Below, one piece after another: positions 35,101-47,552 of a stretch of 49,068 bases of DNA. Source of the stretch: Plantago elongata. Lineage: Eukaryota > Streptophyta > Magnoliopsida > Lamiales > Plantaginaceae. A program made the position numbers and the translations under genes. Location of the stretch: positions 1 to 49,068 of the forward strand of contig JAYMSP010000510.1 in assembly GCA_036897095.1 (NCBI GenBank), in the 5' to 3' direction. The notes under the pieces are model-generated. The model was not told where the DNA came from, did no database searches, and saw only the letters and a list, made by a program, of their open reading frames with translations. Every line of letters starts with the position of its first letter. Positions within the stretch are counted from its first letter, which is position 1.

Positions 35101-36002
35101 TATCAAAATTTAAAATGAAATTATTGTAGTTAATTTATTATATTTAGATACTCTTAATTTTATTACTTTTAATTTAAAATAAATTAGATGCGGGTATTGG
35201 AGAGGAAAGTAAGAAAATGAATTGGTCGGGCAACTATTTGTATATTAATCTATTCATCTACCCGTTTTGGACAGGGTAGAGTCAATTGAGTTTACCATGT
35301 ATAATATTCTTTTAATACAACTCCGACATATATGCAAATAGTAGCAATGACTTTGATTTGGATATCATATTGTTATTGACAACTCCAAAATATATATAAG
35401 TAGAGGAGGTAGAGCCAATAGAAAGCCTTTATTATACACATACTATGCTTATTACAAGAGGATGATCAGGGAAATCCATTCCATTCAATTTATCTAGAAT
35501 ACTCTAGATGCTATCTTAAACAATCACATAGTCAATTTATGTGATTGTCTAGATAAATATACACTGAAGTTACTATAATTTCACCAAAAGCTGCCTTCTA
35601 AATATATTACTGCTACATCTCAAGTTTACATACTCCATGGTGATTTGTGGAACACCAAAGTAGATACAATGGGTGCATGCCAGATAAAAAAATAAAAAAA
35701 ATAAAAAGAGTGCTGTAGATCATCATTTTTTGTTGTATATGATGGTTGGTATTTAATCTGATCCCCTAACTGTCGAGTAGCAATGTAGCATGCATGCAAA
35801 TTAACACACTCACATTCCTTAAGTGTATGCTGTTGCAATTGAAAGATTTAGTTGTGTATGTTGCACAACGAAAATGATTGAACATCTGTCGTGGTGTTAA
35901 CGCTGAACTAAAATCTTGGCAGTTCCATATATTTTGAAGATTGTAACCTGTTACACTGCAGGTTCCCTGGATTTTCATAGCGAAGACATTCCCGTCAGAT
36001 GA
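29199..36002 (+). CDS. DBR1: RNA lariat debranching enzyme DBR1, 10 coding exons
   Basis: DBR1 is a metallophosphoesterase that hydrolyses the 2'-5' branch of excised intron lariats in the nucleus. Exons: 29199-29321, 30576-30733, 30866-30987, 31268-31461, 32206-32388, 32464-32582, 32660-32799, 32892-32996, 34008-34112, 35962-36002. That is 1290 nt, 429 aa plus TGA. Catalytic motifs are all present: EGCMHGDLD (C8, H10), CCGDFQ (D39), GGNHEASN (N84, H85), SHDWP (H174) and [10 protein letters not shown] (H226, H228). This positional numbering matches the animal enzyme. The DBR1 C-terminal domain follows (about 240-355), then an acidic tail ([17 protein letters not shown]). The ATG directly follows an acceptor (CATTACAG), which implies a 5'-UTR intron. 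The penultimate exon has a duplicated acceptor (see the repeat at 33873-34076). The 14-codon last exon after a 1.85-kb intron is the least certain part. If the 34113 donor is skipped, the frame closes at TAA 34118-34120 with almost the same protein. Confidence 0.92.
29512..29667. repeat. 78-bp tandem duplication in the first coding intron of DBR1
   Basis: Unit 29512-29589 repeats at 29590-29667 with several substitutions. Both contain TAGCTAGCTGATCAGCTA, itself nearly palindromic, and GACTGGCTTCCAACTAGAC. It is intronic with no splice site inside. Confidence 0.85.
33509..33635. repeat. 65-bp imperfect tandem duplication in a DBR1 intron
   Basis: GGATCTGTTTGAAAGCAGAT begins at 33509 and again at 33574. 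Similarity continues through TTTAGCTTTAT and an A-rich end. It lies a few hundred bases upstream of the duplicated acceptor. Confidence 0.8.
33873..34076 (+). repeat. 100-bp tandem duplication of a splice acceptor plus exon start in DBR1
   Basis: 33873-33972 is repeated at 33973-34072, and identity continues through GTTG to 33976/34076. Only two mismatches were found: 33925 T versus 34025 C, and 33969 G versus 34069 T. Each copy carries a branch-site-like CTGAT, a pyrimidine-rich tract, TTTGCAG and the first 20 or so codons of the exon. Acceptors end at 33907 and 34007. Because 100 is not a multiple of 3, entering at copy 1 gives TAA at 34012-34014 (about 416 aa), while copy 2 stays open into the acidic tail. 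The 4-bp GTTG at the duplication edges is a microhomology. Confidence 0.95.
34501..34770. repeat. Tandem repeat of about 2.5 units in the last DBR1 intron
   Basis: Units start at 34501, 34602 and 34662 with ATTATTGTTTCAAAATTA and GGTTAAGAA. The first and third continue with TTTGATGAGAACAAGTGAAA and AAAAGATAGCAAAT. The middle unit lacks that second half. This contributes to the unusual length of the intron. Confidence 0.85.
35521..35547. repeat. Perfect 10-bp hairpin in the last DBR1 intron
   Basis: CAATCACATA and TATGTGATTG are separated by 7 bases and bracketed by TTATCTAGA (about 35491) and TCTAGATAA. It is possibly a small MITE remnant. Confidence 0.6.
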
Positions 36003-39000
36003 TGAAGATAACATAAATGAGGATGTAAGGTGATCCTGGACCTTGGAACAGCTGTTTGACGTATAACCTTAAGAGCCTTTTTCCACAGAGAAAATGTGCC
36101 AGTTTGGCCACCAGAGTCCAGACTTCCCGTGAGAATCGCATTTCTGCCTGAAATTTCTGATAATTGACTGATTCTGGTCGTACTCTGCAATTGCATGCAG
36201 GATTTTTCCAACTAAAACTTAACTGGGACTGTTTAACTAACTAATTTATACTTACTCTGCCCTGATTCCATATTTAGATTTCTTCGACTTTTTTTTTTAA
36301 TTGAATATTACTCCTACATCTCATCAAGCGGAAACTTTTCTACTTTTATACTTCTTCCGTTCCATGAAAAATTTTCCATTATGTTATTTTAGTTGTTTCA
36401 TAATTAGTTTTTCATTTTCTGTAACGTTATCCCACATAAAATGCTCGTATATTCTCATTTAAATAGTTTTCAATTTTAACAAACAACTGTAATTTTTATT
36501 TATTCTTTATAATTGTTTTTTTTCCAACTTTTCAATTCACCTATTTTGTTGATTAATAAAATAAACGGGAAGTTATTCACTTGATGAATGAAGTATTATA
36601 TAACTATGTAACCTATCTTATTTCTTAGTGTCATTCAATTTATCATAAATTCTTTTAATTTATCTGCTAGCTCTGTTAAATATGTATATGCCGACTTATG
36701 TTTTATAAGCAATCGCATTCACCAAGTGTATAGCTGCTTGAGAAACTCACTCCTGGGGTTGTGTTGCGGATCCTTCGATTTGTGATGAGTACATATCATG
36801 ATCAACATGTTGTGCATTCATGCCTGTCTATTGTAAAATTGTGATGCTGACTTTGTAATTGTGTTTTACTATAATACAATACACATCGAGAAGAAGCCAA
36901 TTGTTTGGTTGGTGAATCTTCTGCAAATTTTCACATTCTCTTTTCTTCTAGACTTCTTAAACGTAAAGGTTTGACACGTAACTATATATCCATTAAATCT
37001 CAATATGAAAATATGTTTCAAAATCTTTAAAAGTGAGACATTTTAGAATTCTTCCAAAAGCATTTAGGAAAGTTCTAAACTCGAAATGAAATTTTTTTAT
37101 GGAGAAGTATTTAAAATAGTTTTGAATCCCTTACTCATTTCATTCTGTATATCATTATGTTGAGCTGATTCCTTTTTTTCATAAACAATAAAAGTGACTT
37201 GAACCCCGACTATTGATTAAAGTTAAAGCGTCTTACCAATTGAGCTGCACTTTGTTGTCATGTTGGGTTGAATATTAATTGAAATGTTTAACATCTTAGT
37301 CATATGTTATAAGAAGCTAACATGATGAAACTCAAACGTTTAAATTGTTGTCTAAGCTTGTAAATCAATCAGTCAATTTTACATCAAAGGACTAGAACCC
37401 TAATCGCACTCTTATGTGTTAGTTTGAACTAAACTCAACTAGATGATCTTTAAGTCAAATCTTCCGCCTTTCAAATTCTTCGCATTGTAATCCACTTTGA
37501 TATACTACTATTTTGAGTCCTTTACTTTTCCACAAATTTCCAATATTTTCCGATCCGCTACAATGAGATTATAATGTCATGGAATGCACGCAACCATTAC
37601 TACAATATAAGTGAGCATGAATTGCTGCAACTCTATCATTAGGCAAGCTGTCGTAAACTCGTTGATACAAATGATAACCAATTAATTAAGCTTAATAGAT
37701 CTTAACCCTTAAAAAGTCTTTTCGTAGTTCATAGATAGTTAGTAATTGGCGTCGAAAATGGTCTATGTAATTGGTGGCGTAGTCAAATTATTACTGCATT
37801 ACATATATAGCGCATGATATGATGTGATGTATTATCATATGTGGAATTAAAGTGAATTGGTCAAAAAACTTAGTTGTTGGACGAACAATTGTCAAGTCCC
37901 TATTATACGTGCAACTCAATGGGCTGTCTTTTCTCATCTCATAAAGAAGAAAAATTGTGAGACCAAAGTGTTAATTTAGTCGCAAATTCCGCTGCTTCTT
38001 CTTAAAGCGACTTCTCTTATTCGAGTAGTAGAGATGATAATTGGATAAAGGCTGAGAAGATTTTTATATGAATTTATGTGTTCATACACTCCTCCACTAT
38101 TACTTTGTTGCTTCCATAATTTGGATTCCTGTTCTACCACGGGTTTAAATTTTGGTTGACTCGGTTTCAACCATTTCTAAAGTCCTAGTACTCAACTATG
38201 GTCATACTTCTCACGTTGATTTTGTGTCAACATGATCATTATTTTACCTTCTAGATGCAACTTTTTACTATAATTGTTGATGATATGATGCTACACATGA
38301 TGTATGAGTCCCTAACGTATTTGTCTTGATCTTCTCCCCCAGACCTTTGAATATGGTTTATTGGGAGGAGCAAGTGGGGACGAGTTAAACTCTTATACGG
38401 ACTTGTCGTAGGCAGATCGAGTATGAATAAATGCATATCTCATCAACGAACACGAAAAGTGTGTTAGTTGTAGGCACTTTGAGAGGAAACGATCTTTGAC
38501 ATATCCCGGTTTATCCCCATGGCTAGCTAGGGACCCTGTCCCTAAATATGTTTCATGCATGGACCTTGATCAAGATTGGGTCAGGCCCTCGAGAGCTTTT
38601 GTTGAATTGGATATGGGAATGTTTTGTTGGCTTGAACACCTCGAGCCGGGCATGTCGCCTCGCATCCTAATTTTTGTAAGATCTTGGGGGTAATGACCTC
38701 TTCGAGGCTAACCCTTTTGTGTCTTGATGAGGCTATTCCATTTTACATCGTAATCACATATGAACCACCATGTTTGGCAATGCATTAGATGGTTCCAAGA
38801 ATGCATTTTAGCATGCCCGATTACAAGATGAAGATGTGGAAGCTCATATCCTACATGTACATAAGTTATTTTATGATAGAACGGAGATAGCAAAATTCAA
38901 CTGTAAAATTGGACAATAATCTCAATAAAGGTTGTTAGTGAATCAATTCGCTAAAACAAGCTTGTTCGTGAGCAAATTTATTTTACTATTGAGCTTGAAT

Positions 39001-39464
39001 TGATTACCTATCAAAGTGGTCGATGCTGTGAGGAGTAATTAATTTAATAAATATTTAAATGCATTTATCTACGTATGCAAATTAAGGTTAAAGTTAAGTC
39101 TTAGGGTATGTTTTAAGTGGATTTAAGTAAGTAAATGTAACGTATATGATATAGGGGTAAAAAAAAAAAAAATGAATTACTGAATTTAAGTAACATATTA
39201 CTATTGAAAAATTAACTATTTATAAAATTTTTATATATCTTTCTTAAGGTACATATATCATTTTATATTAAGTTAATTTCTCCTCTCAAGAAAAGCTATT
39301 GGACAGCTCGCAAGCTTTTTAACGATCACATTAATTTTAACAGAGGCGTAGGGAGGGGGTGCGGATATGTGCGGCTGCACCCCCAGCTTCCAGCTTTTTT
39401 AGTATATATATGTAGTCAATTTGATTTATTTTTAAATTCGCACCCATTATTTTGATAAAATATA
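36003..39464. other. Intergenic DNA downstream of DBR1
   Basis: The first part (to about 36230) is probably DBR1 3' UTR. TACTTCTTCCGTTCCATG at about 36350 looks like a weak Stowaway-type end, but no partner end is convincing. One SINE relic lies at 37172-37252. A somewhat GC-richer patch at 38440-38700 has a 65-codon ORF (MTYPGLSPWLARDPVPK...) with no family I can name. Confidence 0.5.
37172..37252 (-). mobile_element. Diverged tRNA-derived SINE relic (minus strand)
   Basis: The organisation and orientation match the 8876-8966 copy: on minus, GCAGCTCAATTGGTAAGACG, then CGGGGTTCAAGTCAC, then an A-rich tail. It is more decayed. Two copies of the same head-and-tail organisation in one window support a repeat family rather than tRNA genes. 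Confidence 0.6.
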
Positions 39465-40130
39465 CTCCCTCCGTCTCGTACTATAATACACGTATTCCTT
39501 TTATGGATGTCCCACGAAACTAGACACGTTCCAAAAATAGTAAAAAAGTACCTCCACTAACTAACTTAATATTCATATTATACTCAAAAAGTACCTCCAC
39601 TAAGGCTTTGTTTACCACTAACTTTTCAACTAGTTTTTTTAGCTCCATGAGCTTTTTTAAATAATAAGCTCGTTACGTGAACGCACAACTTTTCAAACAA
39701 GCTAGGTGGTTTGAGAAGCTAACCAAGTTAGCTTGTTGAAAAAAAAAGGCTACATAGCCAGCTACCAGCTACCTTTTCAGCTAGTTTTTCTAACATGCCT
39801 AATCCCCTGTTTACCACTAGCTTTTCAGCTCAATGAGGTTTTTTTTTTTTTGATAAAAAGCTCGTTACGTGAACGCATAACTTATCAAACAAGCAAGCTG
39901 AAAATCTAGCTGGTGTGAGAAGTTAATTAAGTTAGATTGTTGGAAAAAAAAAGTAACCTGACCAGCTACCTTTTGAGCTACCAGCTAACTTTCTAGCTAG
40001 TTTTACTAAACAAAGCCTAATTAAGAACCTCCACTAACTAATTTAATATTCATATTATAACAATAAACAATTGACTACATTAAAAACAACGACGAAAAGT
40101 TTTGTGTCTTATTGTACGGGACGGAGGGAG
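39465..40130. mobile_element. Stowaway MITE (Tc1/mariner type) carrying a nested insertion
   Basis: The left end, CTCCCTCCGTCTCGTACTAT at 39465, and the reverse-complemented right end, CTCCCTCCGTCCCGTACAAT at 40130, form a TIR of about 30 bp. Both are flanked by TA (39463-39464, 40131-40132). CTCCCTCCGT is the classic Stowaway terminus. Without the nested Tourist elements the unit would be about 250 bp, the usual size. A 35-bp stretch (ACCTCCACTAACTAA...TTCATATTAT) occurs on both sides of the insertion (about 39550 and 40026). Confidence 0.85.
39604..40017. mobile_element. Head-to-tail dimer of a Tourist-like (PIF/Harbinger) MITE
   Basis: The outer ends are identical inverted repeats, GGCTTTGTTTA (39604-39614 and, reverse-complemented, 40017-40007). 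They are flanked by TAA on both sides (39601-39603, 40018-40020), the Tourist TSD. A third TAA (39800-39802) separates two copies, each starting with (T)GTTTACCACTA and sharing the core CTCGTTACGTGAACGCA. The structure is therefore TAA-copy1-TAA-copy2-TAA. It is non-coding. Confidence 0.8.
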
Positions 40131-41555
40131 TAGAAGTTACTTCCTCCTATTACATGTATTAATTTCCTAGATAGAAAAACTTATATTGTTATCACAAGGT
40201 CTATCGAGAGATAGTTAATAACTTATTTAGAAACGGTCTATATTATTAATAAAATTATTCATGTTATTAATTAAAATATATATTGTCAATTAAATAAATC
40301 TTATATAATATGAAATAACACTAACTTTGAGAATATAGGTGTTTTGATGAATAACATTAATGATTTCTTATTTTATTGATGATGTTTATATTAAATGTTT
40401 ATTAAGTTTATAAGGTTCTGTTTTATATGAAATTCGGCCCGATTTGTGTATTCTAAAATACAACATTCACAATTTATCACATAATTCGCACCCTTAAATA
40501 GAAATTTCTGGCTTCGTCCCTGAATTTTAAAGTTTGATTCGATTTCTATGCAACGATTAATCGCTCAATAAGATCTACGCTCGGTTGGGATGCCGAATCT
40601 ACCCAAAGGCTTATATGTATAAATGTCTCGATCGACCTACACTATATATAGTTCTTGATCCATGTATCCTATCCTAATTAAATTAATGTGTTCGAGTCTA
40701 GGTAAAAACTTAATTTTGGCATGTTACTGGTGTAAGTTTCACCCTAACGTTATAATATCTTCCTTGAAGACTATTAGTGCTTGTAAATCGTAGTCAAAGG
40801 TCGGTTATTTGGATGTAGACCATTCGGAGTTTTGGACACAAAAGTGCATTCAACTACAGAAAATCTTCGAATTTGGAAGAATTTTTTTACCACGCTTGTT
40901 ATTGGGACATTGCCAATTGGACATCGTCCATACAAATGTAGAAAACAGACTATAAAGATGAATACAAACAAACAAAACTTGCCTAATTTTTTCAAACTTC
41001 ATCCCTCAAAGCAAAACATTTGTGTCCTACATAATGACCACCATTGTTCTCCACTTCAAGTAACTATATGCATTATTGATGATGCTAAAATCAGTTTCAT
41101 TATATACATCAACGTTTGTGAGTAAGATGACGAATGAGGTTATAATTAACTTGGATCATTTTATACTGTTTCCGCAATATTAAAGCGGAGAATGACTTAA
41201 CGATGGTCGAATGTTTAAATCTGAAGTACCTATCATAGTATTGTTTTGTTGAATATTAATAAATGTGTAACGCGAGTGTTTGTATAGGATTTAATTCTAG
41301 ATTAATTTTATAAGATTTCGTTAATATGTCCTTGGATGGACAATGGCCTTAAGTGGGCATGGCCCTCGACTCAAGTCGACCTTCGTGCTCCAGTACGGCT
41401 GACCTTGGCCTCACTTATATATACAATGTGCAATTATGCAGACTCCATATGCAAATTGAGGTATTATGAAATATTTTTAAAAAGTAATTTCCGAGCGGAG
41501 TCGAATTAAAATGTTAAAAGATATATACCGTTCATATTAACATATTGATGAATAA

Positions 41556-41885
41556 GAATGGATGACCCCTCTTGGGATTATAACCATACCAAGTGATCTC
41601 TGAGCAAAGTTCCACTAATGGATTCAAGATTCCTCTTGTCCATGTAAAATACATGCACGCATCAGCCTACATGTTATAATATTTTAGTTTCATGTATCTT
41701 CATTTTTACATAACGCTCTGAATTGAGTCCCACAAAACCATCATAAAAACACACCGTGTATTTGTCATGTAATATACAGGATTGCACTGGGAACAATAAG
41801 TAATAATAATGTCTCACGTAGCTAGACCCTCTTCGGATTATAACCATAGCGAGTGATCTGTGAACGGAGTCCCACTAAAAAGTCA
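41556..41885. repeat. Pair of similar 60-bp blocks, intergenic
   Basis: ACCCCTCTTGGGATTATAAC (41565 onward) and ACCCTCTTCGGATTATAACC (41825 onward) each continue with CATA-C-AGTGATCT-TGA-C-(A/G)AGT-CCACTA. They look like parts of one repeated unit about 261 bp long, but the intervening DNA shows no clear ends. Confidence 0.6.
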
Positions 41886-44800
41886 AATACCGGTTAGGTT
41901 AGGTCCGGTCCGGTCCGTTTGAGTGCAAAGTGGTCCACCAATGGTGTGTCCATCCCCAACACAAACTAACAGTCTAACACTATAGACACTGCATTGCAGC
42001 CTTCACTAGACAATGTACTACTACTATACAAGTACCACAATGAACCCACATTCCACACGATTGATTGGCATCTTTGAACATGTACAACTCAATTAATTCA
42101 CCCAAAAAACATTTGAATTCAACGTACATAACTTAGATTCGATCCGATCCGATCGCTCAACTGATTTAACTACAGATACTACTTTTGATCTTGAATGTGT
42201 ATAGCACACAAAAATGAAGTATATATGTCTCATGTCTATTAATTTGTGTACTGGTAAAAGACGGTATCCATTTTCACAAAGTCGTCAGTCTATCATAGAT
42301 GCTCCATCAGTCTCTGTTACACACTCACATTATCGGATTCAGTAGTGCAGTTATCTGCTGAAAACCTCATGACATGACCAATACTCTTTCGTGGACCGTT
42401 CGATTCGTGCCTAGATGATCGTGACCTTACGTACTCTTTGCAAATTATATGGTACTCTTGATCGAGTACATAGAAATTGGGTCAATCATATCATCCAGTC
42501 TTGTGTATTATTGCATTTGCATGTAATTGTGCAACAAAAGTTAAGGGTAGATGCATTCATGATTTACTATGAGAGGAGGGCACATTGAGCAATTTTGGTA
42601 CACAAATAATGTTCCAAGCTGACGACTAACAATAGTAAAATATTATCCTTTATTCAACAAGTTCCAAATTACTCAAGTAATTATTCAAGTCCACAATAAA
42701 CAATATCATACACTAGTACATTTCTAGCTTAGATATGATAATAATAGCACGATAGTATGCTAGAACCTGATCCAAAATGAAGCACATTACACATCTATTG
42801 AGTGTAGCCACACTACCATGCACATGTGGATGATCATTCTCAGCTACAAGTCTAAAAAAATTACGAATTAGGCTCTACCACACTCTCGTGCTATTTGCAC
42901 CTATTAATTATTTCTAGCCACATGAGTTTAGACAATTATATTTCGACGTGAATAATACCGATGTTATTGAGACACTCAAGCAAACGAATTAAGAGCGTCG
43001 TGATGCCAGAGTCCATGGAATTGATTTGAGAGAATCGAATGAGCTTTGGAGGTTCATGTATGTTGTGCTACTCAATCAATTTTGACAAGGATGGGATGCT
43101 CTTTTGAAGGGAGCTAGGCACCATTGTCCTTTGTTTGACAGGACAATTAATTATAATTACACTACGTGAAACATATTCGAAAACGCACATGTGTATATAA
43201 ATTGAGAATACACACGCTATATATTATGGACCGTTCAGATAAAAGTCGAGACTAATTATTTAAATTTAAAGTCGAAATTATTCATATATTGTAGTGATGT
43301 GAAGTTAGTGTAAGCCATGATTGTGGCACAAAACAAAATAGTTTTTCAATGAATATCACTTTCAAAAGGATAACAATTGAGCAAATCACTTCACATTTTT
43401 GTAATTATCCCACAAGAAGAAGAAAATTATACCTACACGAAAGAAAAGAATACGAGAGGCTCTTGAATACCACATAAATAAATACTCTCTTTTTCATGTC
43501 ACTCAAATTCCATTAATTAAGCACATTAAGCATATCTTTCGTGTCATTTTTTCTTTCTATTTATTTTTTTATAAGAAAAAGTCACTTCCACTTGTATTTG
43601 AACAAACTTTGGCGAAACCTGTGTGTTACTTATAAAGCAAAAGGAAGAGAAATGGAAATTAAATCTATGCGGGATAATAGCGAACATTAATCAGTGGACC
43701 TTAAAAAAAAGATTTAACAAATTTTGAATTTTTACTTGTTATGAGCCATTTTCTAGGTTACCAATTGAATTCGATCTCCCCGTTTCAGTAGACATCCACA
43801 TTGAATTTGGATGTAACAATTGGAGACAAGTGGTGCATAAAAGTAACGTGTTTATCATCAAGGTTGCTCCTGAACTTGGGATGCTTTTGAGCTTTTGGAA
43901 TTTTGCAGTGACAATATACGATTTGGGATATAATTTGAATGATATTGTTTTAACTGAAGTAATTTTTATATTCGTGTAATCTCTTTTAAAATTTTGAGGA
44001 AGCGGAGAGCATACACTTATACAATAATTTATGAGGTCAAATAAGATTTTTGGTATCTTTATAAAGAAGTAAAATAAATTGGTGGAATAACCTAAGTCAA
44101 CCATGATAAAATAATCACCGACTATTAAGTGTAATTTGACATTCTTGAAAGTGAAAACTGATCCTCCATTGAGTAGTTAATTAAGGATTAGTCAAGTATA
44201 AAGCACTTCGCTTTGTGATTAAAGAGTGAGTTTCTATTAGTCAGAGTGAGACGTGTGCTGAGTATTAACGCTAATGATGTGATTAAGTGGTTTTCAGGCT
44301 TTCCAATGGCACTGGTGATAAAGTGCGACTTTCGGTATTGGACGGAATCATGGAATCAAACTTGTGCGACCCCTGTTTCTCTGGTGGCTGTTGCATCAGT
44401 CGACACACCAATTACCAATCTATCTTCGTAAGGTTCCGTTCCATTTTCTTCGACAAAAATTTACTAAATTAAACTATATAAATTTTAAATTAAAAATAAT
44501 ATAGACTTACAATTACTATCTATTAAAAATGATTCATAAAAATACTTAAACTAGGTCAACTATTATAAGTTTTGAATGAACTCCAAGCCGTTAGCTTTAG
44601 TTGCGTTAGCTTTAGTTGCGTACTACGAGCTCACACAGTAATCTGGAAGTCACATAAATCAAATTAAAATGCAATAAGTTACAACAACCTCAAACTCATA
44701 AGGTATGAATCACATATATCCTCTGTTTGTGGTGTTTAAATTATTTGTTATTTTATGACCAATGTTATATTCTCCTGCATTTTGACGAACGGAGGCATCC

Positions 44801-46354
44801 ATACGGATAGATAAGGTCAATTATTAGTTGTTTTTCTAACTACATTATGGTTCATAACACACCACATCCACTCTTTAGTAGATACAATAATATTTGTATA
44901 CTTAGAATATTCATTCTAGAATGTCACAACATATATATGAAATTAACTAAAATCTGGTTCAAAATATATTTTTCTAAAATAGAATTTACACAAGGTGTAG
45001 AACCTAAATATAAGTCAAATAAACTACAGTTTTATTCAACTAAAATTTACTTAATTAAACTGAATTGAATGAATTTTTAGTTGAAGAGAATAGAATGTTA
45101 CCCCTCCTCCCCTTCTCTTATTTTTATCTCAAAAATAAGGAAAAACAAGGCGGACTTTATATAATTAACAACCTTTTCGGTTTGGGGAGTTTCAAAATGT
45201 AATGTTCAATACACAAGGAATGGTATACTCTATTGTAATTATTAATGGGGAAATACTCAAATACTTAATTACTTCCTGTAGTTTAAAATAAATTCTGTGA
45301 GAAACTCTCTATGATCAAGCATTAATATCTTTAGCAGTGACTTCAAGAAGCAAATTGGCAATACACCATTAGCACAAAATCCCTTTTTCACATTTGGAAA
45401 AGGCCAAAGAAAGCTGCAAAGTAGAATTTTTTTTATATTAACTAATGAAAACATATCTCTCTAGACTATAATGTTGAATTTGGGTGCACAAAATACCCTA
45501 CCACTTTAATGCACCAATGGGCTGGGCCGGTTACTTAATTAGTTATATCTAAGATAGGATTATAGGTAAGTTTGCTGTTTTGAGTAAGAGTTATCAGAAT
45601 ATGAGACAACAAGTGTCGATTGACTGACCGTCATTAGTATCTTTAATTAAATTATTAGTACTTCATCATCTTTAAGTATATAATTAACGATCTCATTTTG
45701 TGATTCTGATTTATATGTGTGTGGCATGTAATTATTCGATTCCAAGCCTTTTTGAAGTGGTAGAAAGTGATGGCTATGATGGAAACATCCCGCCTATAGA
45801 GGTCCATGTAGCACTAACAAAAATTCCATTTTTCATAATATATTCATAATAATCTGCTTAATCTTAATGGAACTTCTTTGTTGTACGGAACTTGGTTTTT
45901 AATCATAAATTATTAAGTTCACAAACTCTTCAGTGGAGACATATATAGACATGCTTTATCTTTATACTTTCTTGATTTAGTTTAGGGAATATTGTTAACT
46001 AGAGGTTAAGAAGGAGAAAATGGAATTGCAGTGTATATAATTGACTTTTAGGCTTCTCATTCATGTATGAGTTTTCTAATCATGATTTTCATAGAATATA
46101 TAAAAAAAAGTTGAGTATAGTTAAGAATACCGTCGCATTGTATTAATAATAGTACATTTATTTTAATCATTGAATTAAATTTAAATTTAATCTCATTCGT
46201 TAATTAATTATTAATATGATGGGATGTTGCACTGTCACATAATAACGTAGTGCGACGTCGTAATATAATAAAAATATACATCTATTTTATTAAATATTGT
46301 TTAAGTATTTTAAATCCATCATTTAAATTTATATTTAAAATTATTTTCTACCCT

Positions 46355-46505
46355 CCTCCACTTACCGGAATCCGGCGACCACCCTCCTCCATCGATCAAA
46401 ATCCGACAAGCACCTCAGACACACTGGATTCCAGCGACCACCTCAAGTCCTCAAGCACATCGGAATTCCGCAACCACCTCAAGCACACCAGGATCCAATA
46501 ATCAC
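46355..46505. repeat. Degenerate tandem repeat of a 30-35-bp CCACCTC/TCCG unit
   Basis: About four units with the words GGAATCCGGCGACCACC, CAAAATCCGACAAGCACCTC, GGATTCCAGCGACCACCTC and GGAATTCCGCAACCACCTC follow one another in otherwise AT-rich DNA. The ORF crossing it (46250-46501) simply translates the repeat. Confidence 0.6.
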
Positions 46506-47530
46506 CGAAATAGACATCCACTATAAGATATTTGACTAGTTTAGATGATGCATCCGCAACAATCTCACATCCACCATGTTTAAGTGGCCATAGACGGACC
46601 TGAAAAAAATCACGGTAGACAATGTTGCAGCAATATTTTTGTCATGATGTAGCATTTGGTTGACAATATCAGGAAACATGATGATTCTTGCTACAACATT
46701 ATAACTAAATGTTGTTACATCGATTTGATACTCTAAAAGTCTAAATAACGAATACATCTACTTTCGCATCAACATTGTGATTATATTGCTATAGTATTGT
46801 TTGTCTTGTAAATAAACAATATCCATTAATCTTTTGCTCCCTCCATGTTATGAAATTAAATGGTGTGTTGTATTTCTTCTTTATATTAAACTTGAGTTTA
46901 ACATAAAAATTAACATGTATTAAATAATTTTAAAAGTCAAAGAATCATATTGTTTATTCCTTTTGTTATTCAAAGGGAAAAATCGTTTCTCTTCTATTCA
47001 TTTTAAGATTTAAAAATAATTACTTGTGTATTACTTTTTCAATTTTATTAGTAATTTGTTCAACTTTTTCAATTTTTACCATAATGTACTCTTAAATTAA
47101 AATTTTAGTAGTTTAATATAATCATATAATTAAAATTTAATTATTAAATTTTTATTATATAATTTTATTAAATTTACTTATTATTATAGGATTAATATAT
47201 GATCAAAGTTGAATACATCTGAATATTATAAAGTTAAGATAGTAAGATTTCTTGAAAAAGATAAAATATACTTTAATATTTCATATAGTATATCTGACCT
47301 AATTCACTAATACAAAAATTAATTATATTAAAACATATATAATATCATAAAGTATAAGAAATGGCGTGTATTAGCGATAGACATAATAGCTTCTAAAGTA
47401 TAGTATGTATAATGTTTTAAACAAACTGATATACTTTATAAAACTTCTGATTGTATGTTAGTCTATTTATTAATTTTGTATCACAGAGGACTTAATCATC
47501 CAATATAACATTTAATTATTAATTTTAAGA

Positions 47531-47552
47531 TATATATATATATATATATATA
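47531..47552. repeat. (TA)11 microsatellite
   Basis: Uninterrupted TA dinucleotide tract in AT-rich intergenic DNA. Confidence 0.95.

Noticed and set aside
36291..36600. Another Stowaway MITE
   Set aside because: A left-end-like TACTTCTTCCGTTCC is present but no convincing inverted partner was found.
43739..44104. 121-codon minus-strand ORF as a gene
   Set aside because: The longest ORF in the right third, but no recognisable motif, low-complexity AT-driven composition and no splice partners found.
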